DNA from: Acidobacteriota bacterium
GTDB lineage: Bacteria > Acidobacteriota > Blastocatellia > Pyrinomonadales > Pyrinomonadaceae
Reading direction: 5' to 3'
Length of the DNA stretch: 11,117 nucleotides
Assembly: GCA_013696385.1 (NCBI GenBank)
Contig: JACCYR010000081.1
Coordinates: 1-11,117, forward strand
Shown: positions 1 through 7,359 of the stretch, piece after piece
Layout of the letters: every line of letters starts with the position of its first letter
How positions within the stretch are numbered: position 1 is the stretch's first letter
Made by a program: the position numbers and the translations under genes
The notes under the pieces: model-generated
The model's input: only the letters and a program-made list of their open reading frames with translations
Database searches by the model: none
Told to the model about the DNA's origin: nothing

Positions 1-3000
1 TCGCATCCGAATCAACTTGCCATTGACTTGCCACGACGAGCGGTGCGCCGGAAGCTAAAAAAGAGCGCGAAAGTCCGATTAAACCTTCGCCTTTGTAATA
101 ACTTTCAACGCCGGTTTGACAGGCTGAAAGAACAACTAATTTCGTCCGCAAAAGTTTTTCGCCGACGAGTTCCGCGTTGGTTAAAACTCCGCTTTCGTCA
201 TTTTTTGCGGCTTTTGCCAGCAGCAAACTCGAATCCAACGGCGAACTGTTTTCAACCAGATAATGTCCGGCAAAGTGAACTACGTCGGCGTTTTTAAAAG
301 AAGCCTGAAACTTTTCTTTAGTCGCGCCTTCCGCCAGCAGAATGGTTGAATTTTCATAAAATTTACCAATGTCGCGGGCTTCGCTTTCGGCGGCAGGCAG
401 AGCTGGCAAATCGGGAAATGCTTCGCGGTCAAACGTCGGGTTTCCGACGCTTAATAATGTTTCGTCAGAAAAATTTGATCTGTTTCCGGCATTTTCCGTG
501 CAGATAATAAAAACGCTCGCACTCGGCGCGTAAAAAATCGTGAACTCTTGCAGAAACGGCGTTTTGTTTGGCGAAACAAGCGCAGCAAACGGCAGATAAA
601 ACAAAACTTTGCTTGGAACAAGACAAATTTCTTTCGTCCGGTCAAGATATGGCAGAATTGGATTAACCAGAAAATTATAGAGTTCGGCAGATAAATTCTG
701 CGCTTCGAGTTGCTTGTCGGTATCGCTCGATTGAAGCAGTTTTAGATAACTTTCGACTTTTTCGCGCAAAATGTCCGATTCGATTTCAACCGGCGCAACC
801 GCCACATTTTCCTTTGAAATCGCCCAAATCAAAACTCTCTTTTCCAAAACCGTGTATTGCAGAATCTGCACATTTGGCGGCATCTCGGCACGAATTTCGT
901 CTAACGAATAAGGCTTGGTTGAAGAATCAAACAAAACTTCCGTCTTTTTCTGATTGCGGACAATATTCGCGCCTTTTTTCAGCCAATCGAGTAGCGAGCG
1001 CGAGTTAGAAATCTCAGCGTAATCAAAGGCTTTGTCGTCTCTGCCTTGCCGAAATTCGTGTTCAACCGCGATGTCGTAAATCGTCTGCTCATTGTTGAAA
1101 AAAGTGTTGCGCTCTTGTTCTTCCAAAATCTGTGTGCGATATTTTTCCGCGAGATTTAAGACGGCGGGAATTTGTTTTTCGACTTCCGCGTCCTCGCCCA
1201 ATGCCTGATAAGTCAACAATCTCGATTTTTGCAATTCGTAAAGAAAAATCGGCGTGGCGGTGGTTTCTAAGATTTTATCGGATTCGTCGTAATCTGCGGC
1301 GGCTTGCTGAAAATTGCCGATTTTTCTCTCTAAATGTCCCAATTTCAAAAGAGATTTTGCCGACAGATTTTTCCGCTCCGACTCTTCCGAAACGGTTTCG
1401 GCATTTTGTTTTGCCGTCAGCAGCCATTTTCGCGCTTCGTCAAAATTGCCGGTTTGAGTATGCACAACTCCAGCGTTTATCTGCGCGTAGATGGGAAATA
1501 AATTGTCATTTGTTTGTTCAGTAAGTTCGACTGTTTCAACCGCGACGGCTTGCGAAAAAGCGTCGAGATGCGTGTCGAGAAGCATTTCCAAACCGTAACC
1601 GAAATTTCGCACCTTTTGCCGCAAACTCGCTTTTGGCGTGTTGGAAATTTCAAAAAGTTTCTGCAAATGCGAAAGTTTTTCGCTTTCTTGGCTGACGGAA
1701 TCGCTCCGCGAAGCAAGATTAAGCAAAAATTGCTGCGTCAAATACGAATCTTCCATCTTTTGCGCCTGCGCCAAAGATTTTTCGTATTCATTTTTGACTT
1801 CCGTTTTTGAGATTTCCGCCAAAAATTCCCTTGCGCCCGTGAGCCAGTAAAAATTCATCAGATTGAGCCATTTATAATTTTTTGTCTTTGTAAATTCATC
1901 TATTTGGCGAAAAAGTTCGACAGCTTTGCCGCGTTGGTCGGTAACATATAAACAATAAGCGATAAAGTATTGGCTGATGGTGTTTGCTTCGATGAAATCT
2001 TCGGCTTGCAAAAAAAGTGTTCGCGCTGTGATGAATTGTCCGGCGGCTTGACTGAATTTTCCTTCTTCGCAAAGTTTGTAGCCGTTTTGCATCGCGGTTT
2101 GGGCTTTTTTTAGTAATTCAAATTTCGCTGTCGGCGCAGTTGCATAAAATTCGGCGAGTTCCGCTGCGAAAAAATCGCCGTTGCGGGTCTTTTCGAGTTC
2201 GCCAAGATATTTCAAAGCGTCTAAAATTTCTTCGTTTGCGCCGTTTTCAACCAAAGAGATGGCGAGTTTTTGCGGCAGATATTTTCCGGTAATCAATTCA
2301 CGAGTTTGACTCAAAAGCCACCACGCTTCTTCGTCATTTTTTTGACGAAAAGCATTGAGAAACGCCGTTTTGAGTTCGTCGGATGAAAGTTCCCGCGTCT
2401 TTTGCGATTCCAAAATTTGCAAATGCCGTTTGGCTTCCTCAATCCAACTTGAATTTTTATCGAGTTCGAGATATTTGCGCCAGGCAGCTTGCGTTTGGCT
2501 TGGCAAATTCAGTAATTCCAAAGACAAAGCGCGATTAAACGAGGCTTCGGCAAGTTGCCGATTGAGTTTGAGTGCCGCGTCGTATTTGTCCAAACTCGTC
2601 GCCAAAGCCTTGAGCCGTTTGCCTCGCTCTTCATCCGCCGTCGTCCGTCTGCCGGTTTCCGCCCAAGCCGTGCCTAAATCGCATAAAATTTGAGCATTTT
2701 CGGGCGCAAGTTTTGCGGCTTTTTCAAGCTGCTTGCGAGCTTCGTCAAATTCTTTTTTTGCCAGATAAACACGGCTTAACGAATGCAAATTTTCCGCCGT
2801 CGGATTGTCCGCCGCCGTGTCGAGAAGGAGTTTTTCGGCGCGGTCAAGTTCTATTTTATCTGGGTTATTTTGGCTGTCGCCGCGCGTATTTTTGACGGGC
2901 GCGTAATCGAAATTTGTGATGCGCGATTCGAGCGGACGTTCGAGTTTGTAAGCATTATTTAAATAAGTCAAAGCGAGTTCTGTTTCCGATTGGCGAAAGT

Positions 3001-3124
3001 GATAATTCCAGACAAGAAATAAAGACAAACCGAGAACTATCAAACTGATAAGGACAATTGATGCGGCTGATAAGACACTTTGTGGAAACGGTTTCTTGGA
3101 AATTATCTTTGAGTTGTCATTCAC
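1..3124 (-). CDS. Membrane-anchored TPR-CHAT domain protein (CHAT protease-like), C-terminus cut by window edge
   Basis: One unbroken minus-strand frame of 1041 codons runs off the left edge, so the stop is not seen. The start is GTG at 3122-3124. The in-frame stop upstream is at 3170-3172 and no ATG lies between; the ribosome site is weak. The protein has a short basic N-terminus (KKP near residue 14), then one hydrophobic segment at about 20-43, suggesting a signal anchor. A long helical region follows, with TPR-like repeats visible near residues 110-152, 339-391 and 541-621. The C-terminal part from about residue 780 is a CHAT domain (caspase-HetF-associated with TPRs, peptidase clan CD). 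It shows HFAGH with the likely catalytic His at 954, and SACQTG with the nucleophile Cys at 1002, then an ASQW-VDS motif. Both dyad residues are present, so an active cysteine peptidase is plausible. Substrate and partners cannot be read here. Roughly 50-100 residues are probably missing. Confidence 0.93.
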   Translation of the reverse strand, partial: MNDNSKIISKKPFPQSVLSAASIVLISLIVLGLSLFLVWNYHFRQSETELALTYLNNAYKLERPLESRITNFDYAPVKNTRGDSQNNPDKIELDRAEKLLLDTAADNPTAENLHSLSRVYLAKKEFDEARKQLEKAAKLAPENAQILCDLGTAWAETGRRTTADEERGKRLKALATSLDKYDAALKLNRQLAEASFNRALSLELLNLPSQTQAAWRKYLELDKNSSWIEEAKRHLQILESQKTRELSSDELKTAFLNAFRQKNDEEAWWLLSQTRELITGKYLPQKLAISLVENGANEEILDALKYLGELEKTRNGDFFAAELAEFYATAPTAKFELLKKAQTAMQNGYKLCEEGKFSQAAGQFITARTLFLQAEDFIEANTISQYFIAYCLYVTDQRGKAVELFRQIDEFTKTKNYKWLNLMNFYWLTGAREFLAEISKTEVKNEYEKSLAQAQKMEDSYLTQQFLLNLASRSDSVSQESEKLSHLQKLFEISNTPKASLRQKVRNFGYGLEMLLDTHLDAFSQAVAVETVELTEQTNDNLFPIYAQINAGVVHTQTGNFDEARKWLLTAKQNAETVSEESERKNLSAKSLLKLGHLERKIGNFQQAAADYDESDKILETTATPIFLYELQKSRLLTYQALGEDAEVEKQIPAVLNLAEKYRTQILEEQERNTFFNNEQTIYDIAVEHEFRQGRDDKAFDYAEISNSRSLLDWLKKGANIVRNQKKTEVLFDSSTKPYSLDEIRAEMPPNVQILQYTVLEKRVLIWAISKENVAVAPVEIESDILREKVESYLKLLQSSDTDKQLEAQNLSAELYNFLVNPILPYLDRTKEICLVPSKVLFYLPFAALVSPNKTPFLQEFTIFYAPSASVFIICTENAGNRSNFSDETLLSVGNPTFDREAFPDLPALPAAESEARDIGKFYENSTILLAEGATKEKFQASFKNADVVHFAGHYLVENSSPLDSSLLLAKAAKNDESGVLTNAELVGEKLLRTKLVVLSACQTGVESYYKGEGLIGLSRSFLASGAPLVVASQWQVDSDA

Positions 3125-3182
3125 TTTCTCATTGCAAACTGAAAAAACTATTTTGGAATAAACTGATTTTTATAATCATCAA

Positions 3183-3211
3183 ATTCTATGATTGTTCCGG
3201 TAAGAAAGCAA
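3183..3211 (-). promoter_or_regulatory. Candidate sigma-70-type promoter for the TPR-CHAT gene
   Basis: On the minus strand a -35 like TTGCTT (3206-3211) is followed after exactly 17 bases by TAGAAT (3183-3188), five of six matches to TATAAT. It sits just past the aminotransferase stop and about 60 bases before the CHAT GTG start. The -35 matches consensus at only three of six positions, so this is a motif-level call. If real, the CHAT gene can be transcribed independently of the two genes before it. Confidence 0.4.
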
Positions 3212-3220
3212 GATTTTTTT

Positions 3221-4042
3221 TCAAACTGCAATAATATCTTTAAATAATTGATAGATACTCAGTAAAACTTCGGACGAGTTAGTAAAATTTGCTCTTTCTA
3301 AGTTAGCAACTTTGAGAATTCCGACTCCAGCCGAAGTTAAAAAAACGTCCTCGACTTGGTTTAATTCCGCTAATTCCGCTTTTCTTTCTTCAACCATAAA
3401 ATTTTCCAAAATAAAACCTCTCGTCGTGCCTTTCAAACATCCTGTTTCCAAACTCGGCGTAAAAATCTTGTTGTTCTTTACCCAAAAGATACTTGCCAGA
3501 CACGCCGAAACAATCTCACCGCGCTCGTTTAAACGAACGGCTTCGTCATAATCTTTGGCTTTCGCGTTTTCCAAAGCCAAGATATTTTCCAGATAATTGC
3601 AGGATTTAACGCCCGCCAGCGGCGAAGTCGAATTGACGCGAAAAGGCGAAACGGTTAATCGGAGGTTTTTAGCAGCCGGGCGAAAATCGGCGGTCGTGAT
3701 TAAAAGGCTGGTTTTTTTGTTTGTTTCAAAAGTCCAAATGCCGTCGGCTGATTCATCAAAAAAAGTTATTCGGGCGCGGGCATTTGTGATTTTGTTTTTT
3801 GAGATAATTTTCAACAGCGAGTTTTTGACGTTTTTTTCGGAAAAGCCGGTGAATTCAATGCCGAGTTTTTTGGCATTTTCCGTTAATCTTTCCCAATGTT
3901 TTTCCCACAAAAAAGGTTTTGAACGGTAGATTGCGAGCGTTGTAAAGATGCCTTTTCCGTAGAGCGCGGTAGAAGAAATTGCAGACAGAAAAACGTCTTT
4001 GGCGGAAATAATTTGATGATTGAAACTGACGAATTTGTGCAT
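3221..4042 (-). CDS. Class IV PLP-dependent aminotransferase / aminodeoxychorismate lyase-like protein
   Basis: This 273-residue protein is the normal length for fold-type IV PLP enzymes (branched-chain or D-amino acid aminotransferases, and the PabC lyase that makes 4-aminobenzoate). Family signs in order: YGKGIF at 28-33 (the YG-G-F motif), HWERL at 49-53, the Schiff-base lysine K146 in GVKSCNYLEN, DEAVRLNERG at 166-175, then CLASIFW and KIFTPSLETGCLKGTTR with the phosphate-binding TTR at 206-208. The Glu that normally contacts the pyridine nitrogen (as in VTEGSSSN or VVECCAAN) is replaced: the aligned residue is S179 in IVSACLASIF. The substrate cannot be assigned from sequence. A PabC-like role is possible from the W and TGCL-G-TTR context, but no pabA or pabB lies nearby. 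The start ATG at 4040-4042 has no clear Shine-Dalgarno and directly follows an AT-rich inverted repeat. Confidence 0.88.
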   Translation of the reverse strand: MHKFVSFNHQIISAKDVFLSAISSTALYGKGIFTTLAIYRSKPFLWEKHWERLTENAKKLGIEFTGFSEKNVKNSLLKIISKNKITNARARITFFDESADGIWTFETNKKTSLLITTADFRPAAKNLRLTVSPFRVNSTSPLAGVKSCNYLENILALENAKAKDYDEAVRLNERGEIVSACLASIFWVKNNKIFTPSLETGCLKGTTRGFILENFMVEERKAELAELNQVEDVFLTSAGVGILKVANLERANFTNSSEVLLSIYQLFKDIIAV

Positions 4043-4046
4043 TTTT

Positions 4047-4095
4047 CAAAATTAAAAGTTCAATCTTCCATTTACATTTTGAATTTTTAATTTTG
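4047..4095. repeat. AT-rich inverted repeat made of heptads, between kinase and aminotransferase genes
   Basis: The arms at 4047-4063 and 4079-4095 are complementary at 16 of 17 positions, with a 15-base spacer. The mismatch is a G-T wobble on the plus strand and A-C on the minus strand. The right arm with its flank reads as heptads CATTTTG, AATTTTT, AATTTTG on the plus strand; the left arm holds AACTTTT, AATTTTG on the minus strand. It fills nearly all of the 55-base gap between the kinase stop and the aminotransferase ATG. In the minus transcript it would form a weak A-U hairpin whose 3' arm ends about 4 bases before the start codon. Confidence 0.75.
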
Positions 4096-4097
4096 CA

Positions 4098-7000
4098 TTA
4101 ACTAACAGCGCGTTGACGCTGTTGTTTTTGAGCGATTGGAAAGACAAGGCGAAATGTCGTGCCAAAGCCGAGTTCGCTTGCGGCTTCGATTGTTCCGGCG
4201 TGTTCCTGCACGATGCCGTAAGAAACTGCTAAACCTAAACCCGTGCCGTTGCCAACGTCTTTGGTGGTGAAAAACGGGTCGTAAATTTTGTTCAAGTTTT
4301 CCGGCTCGATGCCGCTTCCCGTGTCGGAAACTTCGATGACAATTTCATCTTCGTTTTCAAAAGAAGTTGTTAAAGTAATTATTCCGCCGCCAATCATCGC
4401 GTCCCGCGCATTGATGATTAAGTTAGTAAAAACCTGCTGCAATTTTCCGGCATTGCCAAAAACTTTCGGCGGAATATCAGCATAATTTTTGACGATTTCA
4501 ACCCGCGATTTTCGCATTTGCGGTTCGAGTAGTTGAAGTGTATCGTCAAGTAATTTGTTGACATTAATTTCGGTAAATTCGGCGGCATTGCCAGTGCGCG
4601 AAAAATTGAGCAGATTGCCGACGATGTTTGAGGCGCGGTCGGTTTGTTTTTGAACTTTTTGCAAAAGCGCGTGTTTCGGGTCGGTTTCGGGAATCATTCC
4701 AAGAAGCATCTGCGTATAGCTGGAAACGCCCGTTAAAGGCGTATTGACTTCGTGTGCAACGCCTGCCGCAAGAAGTCCAATGCTTGAAAGTTTTTCGCTT
4801 TGTTGGAGAGTTTCTTCGAGTTTGATGCGCGAAGTTACGTTTTCCAAAACAATGATCGCGCCAGTTTGATTGTTTGTAACAGAACGGAGCGGAGCGACGG
4901 CGACATTTATGATTAAAGATTTGCCCTGCGCGTTTGTCGTGAAAAGTTTATAAGCGTTGCGAATTTCGGTCAGATGCCAGCGCGATTTGCCTAAGATGTT
5001 TTCTAAATTTAAAGCAAAATCTTCATCGAAAACGTCTTCGACAAGTTTGCCGATGGTTTGTTCGCGGCTTAAATCCATCATCGCTTCAAACGTCGAATTG
5101 CAGCGCGTTATCCGCCCGTCTTCGTCAACCGCGAGCAAGCCGACATTGACTGACTCGACAATTGATTCGTTAAATTCTTTGAGCAAAGCGAGTTCTTCGG
5201 CGCGTTTTTCCTGTTCTTGATAAAGCAGACTGTTTTCGACGGCAACCGCGACATAACCCGAAACCGTCTGCAAAATTTCTAAATCTTCACTCGATAAAAG
5301 CGAACCGTCCGAAGCGCGTCCCAAACCGATAACCGCGACCATTTTTCCGCGCACGACGCACGGCACAAAATAATGCAGTTCTTGGCGAGTGATTTTCTTG
5401 CCGAGTCCGAACATTTTGCCCTTGCCGTTACCGTTTCCATTGCCGTTGTGATTTTCGTGGTTGTCTTCCGCTTCGAGCAGTTCTAGTTCGTCAGCGCGAA
5501 CAATACCGTTTGCGGCGGATTTTTGCCGAATCATTTGCCGAAAATCATTCGGAATTTTGTAGTTTTCACTGATTCCAATAGATTTGGCAATTCGATAACC
5601 TTCGGGCGCGTTTTCGTTTTCAATAAAAATCGCAACTTTTTCGACATCAAGCACCTGCCGCAGTCTTTCAGTTAAAGCGTTCAAAAGTGGTTCGAGCGCA
5701 GTGGTCGCCGAAATTGTTCTGCCGAAATCGAGTAAACCGTTTCTTAAATCGTAGCGTTCGCCGTAAAAAAAGCGGTCGGCGCGTTCCTGCAAAAATTTCT
5801 TGAGTGGTTCGGAAAGAAGAACAATCGCCGCCATCGCAATTATCGCAATTAGAGCGCGAAGTGTGATTTCCGTCGTCGAAAGATTGCTGCCAACGGCGAG
5901 AAATACCAAACCTAGAGCAACTGCGCCAATCATCATTGCAATTGCCAGTGTCGTCATCGCATAAACGAGCGCACGACGCACAACAATATCAACATCCATT
6001 AAGCGATAACGAACAACGGAATGACCAAAACTGAGCGGAATCAGAGCCAGCGGTAAGGTTGTAATTGCGGTTGAAAAATTGTCTTCCGGCAGATAAAAAA
6101 ACCATCTGGCAATTTGAAAAATAAGAATTGGCAAAACAGCCGTAATTGTTCCCCACATCGCCCATTTTATTCGCTGCCGGACAAGTGGTTGCTGCTTGTT
6201 TTTGAAAAATCTCCACAGCAGAACGCCTGCGCCAAGCGAAATTCCGATAACAAAATGGTAAAAATTTGCCTGATAAAAAATACCGAAAAGGTCGAATTTA
6301 TCAGTAAAATTAGCAACGTTGGCAATAAAATTAGATTTCGGAGCGAAATAGTAAATCAGCGAAAGCGCGAAAATTCCAAGCGAAATTAAACCCGCCGGAA
6401 CATAAAGCGCGTAAGTTTTCCAACGCGGTTCGTCAAAAACCTCGCTTCTAACCGGATAACGCAAACAGAAATGCAGAAAAAACGGAACGAAAAATGCAAA
6501 GGCGAAATCGTCTAAAAGACTGACTGCTAAATCCAAATCTTCGCCCAAACCAATCGGTTTATAAACGTGAAAGACAAACGCGGCGAGGGAAACCGTCGCA
6601 AAATGCAGAACAAACGGAGAGCGACTACCTTGTTTGAAGAGAACAAAAATGCCGACACCAAGCCAGATAATTCCAACGAAGGTTAGAAAAATTATCGAAG
6701 CCGTCCAACGCGGCATTGTGTCAATATGTTTTAAATCAGCGTAATAAAAATTGTCGGAAAATGAGTAAGAAGGACGTTGATAGAAATAAGTTAAATTGCC
6801 GTCAACACCAGCCGTTTCCAGATACATCTGCACGTCGGCGGGCAAAACAACTTCATCAAATTGTTTTTCGTCAAGCGAGATACCGATAAGCCGGTCGCCG
6901 ACAGCAATTCCGGCACGCGAAGCGGCTAAACCGGGTAAAACTTTGGCGGCATAAATACCGCTTGCCTTCTGCGTCCAAGTAACGCCGTCGGTTGGCGGTA

Positions 7001-7106
7001 ATGCATGAAAGGCGCGTTGTGAAAGGTTAAGTGCGCCGCCGACAACAAACATCACGGTTGCAAGAAGCCAAACCAAACTCCAACTTGTTAAAACCTTACC
7101 TTTCAT
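4098..7106 (-). CDS. Multi-pass membrane sensor histidine kinase with PDZ-like, GAF and PAS domains
   Basis: This is a 1002-residue hybrid-input kinase. Visible order: TM helix (about 10-28); a PDZ-like extracytoplasmic segment (about 45-125, with LPGLAASRAGIAVGDRLIGI as the carboxylate-binding-type region); about nine more hydrophobic segments (135-157, 166-184, 200-216, 233-253, 282-300, 316-337, 347-360, 380-405, 415-433); GAF (about 455-625); PAS (about 645-760); HisKA with phospho-acceptor H785 in AGVAHEVNTPL; and HATPase_c with N899 in NLIINARDA, DTGSGI at 928-933, FFTTK at 945-949, GTGLGL at 954-959 and GFGTTF at 980-985. All catalytic boxes are intact, so it should autophosphorylate. 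The GAF domain is interrupted by an Asn/Gly run (549-564). No receiver domain or response regulator is visible, so the partner is unknown. The start lacks a good Shine-Dalgarno. The PDZ may sense envelope peptides or protein termini, but this is inference. Confidence 0.95.
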   Translation of the reverse strand: MKGKVLTSWSLVWLLATVMFVVGGALNLSQRAFHALPPTDGVTWTQKASGIYAAKVLPGLAASRAGIAVGDRLIGISLDEKQFDEVVLPADVQMYLETAGVDGNLTYFYQRPSYSFSDNFYYADLKHIDTMPRWTASIIFLTFVGIIWLGVGIFVLFKQGSRSPFVLHFATVSLAAFVFHVYKPIGLGEDLDLAVSLLDDFAFAFFVPFFLHFCLRYPVRSEVFDEPRWKTYALYVPAGLISLGIFALSLIYYFAPKSNFIANVANFTDKFDLFGIFYQANFYHFVIGISLGAGVLLWRFFKNKQQPLVRQRIKWAMWGTITAVLPILIFQIARWFFYLPEDNFSTAITTLPLALIPLSFGHSVVRYRLMDVDIVVRRALVYAMTTLAIAMMIGAVALGLVFLAVGSNLSTTEITLRALIAIIAMAAIVLLSEPLKKFLQERADRFFYGERYDLRNGLLDFGRTISATTALEPLLNALTERLRQVLDVEKVAIFIENENAPEGYRIAKSIGISENYKIPNDFRQMIRQKSAANGIVRADELELLEAEDNHENHNGNGNGNGKGKMFGLGKKITRQELHYFVPCVVRGKMVAVIGLGRASDGSLLSSEDLEILQTVSGYVAVAVENSLLYQEQEKRAEELALLKEFNESIVESVNVGLLAVDEDGRITRCNSTFEAMMDLSREQTIGKLVEDVFDEDFALNLENILGKSRWHLTEIRNAYKLFTTNAQGKSLIINVAVAPLRSVTNNQTGAIIVLENVTSRIKLEETLQQSEKLSSIGLLAAGVAHEVNTPLTGVSSYTQMLLGMIPETDPKHALLQKVQKQTDRASNIVGNLLNFSRTGNAAEFTEINVNKLLDDTLQLLEPQMRKSRVEIVKNYADIPPKVFGNAGKLQQVFTNLIINARDAMIGGGIITLTTSFENEDEIVIEVSDTGSGIEPENLNKIYDPFFTTKDVGNGTGLGLAVSYGIVQEHAGTIEAASELGFGTTFRLVFPIAQKQQRQRAVS

Positions 7107-7137
7107 TTTTTAAGGCAAACTTCACCATCTTTTTTTT

Positions 7138-7196
7138 GAACGCAACATACGTTCCATTATTTTTTTGGTATTATTCGAGCTGAATTTGCTCAAAAT
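7138..7196 (-). promoter_or_regulatory. Possible promoter/operator region of the histidine kinase gene
   Basis: The 7107-7271 stretch upstream of the kinase is very AT-rich with no coding signal. On the minus strand TAATAC (7168-7173) could be a -10, but no good -35 lies at the right distance: TTGAGC at 7188-7193 is only 14 bases away. Between it and the ATG lies a short inverted repeat, GAACG (7138-7142) and CGTTC (7150-7154), which could be a regulator site. Weak evidence only. Confidence 0.25.
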
Positions 7197-7271
7197 AAAG
7201 CCTTTATATTTTTTTACACGCTATGTAAGCAAAATTTTCATTCAGTTTTTTGCTTGATATCCAAGATTTTG

Positions 7272-7344
7272 GAAAAACAAAAAGCCCAAAGTCTGTTGTC
7301 AAAAGTTGAAACCAACTGAATTTGAACACCGGACTTTGGACTTT
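7272..7344 (-). terminator. Rho-independent-type terminator of the outer-membrane barrel gene
   Basis: Read on the minus strand, the arm at 7344-7332 pairs with 7293-7281 over 13 positions: 12 Watson-Crick pairs and one U-G wobble. A T-rich tail (TTGTTTTT) follows at 7280-7273. The loop carries a second small hairpin, AGTTG (7304-7308) with CAACT (7313-7317). The wobble is tolerated only in the minus-strand RNA, since on the plus strand it is a C-A mismatch. It starts 16 bases after the barrel gene's stop, which supports a role on that transcript. The loop is longer than in a textbook terminator. Confidence 0.7.
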
Positions 7345-7359
7345 GAACTTTGAACTTGG
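7332..7359 (+). repeat. Tandem heptad repeat (RACTTTG x4)
   Basis: Four consecutive heptads are visible: GACTTTG, GACTTTG, AACTTTG and AACTTGG. The run ends at the stop codon of the barrel gene. The first two units double as one arm of the terminator hairpin. The inverted partner at 7281-7293 holds GACTTTG and GGCTTT on the opposite strand. Same unit length and nearly the same consensus as the run after the tRNA. Confidence 0.75.

Noticed and set aside
28..2895. Several plus-strand open frames of 60-130 codons across the first 2.9 kb
   Set aside because: They lie antisense to one continuous 1041-codon TPR-CHAT frame, are rich in Arg/Phe/Ser from reversed Glu/Lys codons, and show no domain or start signal.
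3121..3132. Three-codon ATG-AGA-AAG-TGA upstream frame overlapping the CHAT GTG start
   Set aside because: It could be a coupling mini-cistron, but at this size and with no ribosome site it is as likely chance.
1..4042. A CRISPR type III-E-like or gasdermin defence island around the CHAT protein
   Set aside because: No Cas protein, repeat array or gasdermin-like gene is in the window; the neighbours are a PLP enzyme and a sensor kinase. It stays open only for sequence left of position 1.
5989..6389. Open frames on both strands within the kinase membrane region
   Set aside because: They overlap the intact histidine kinase frame and are out-of-frame or antisense readings of its TM segments.
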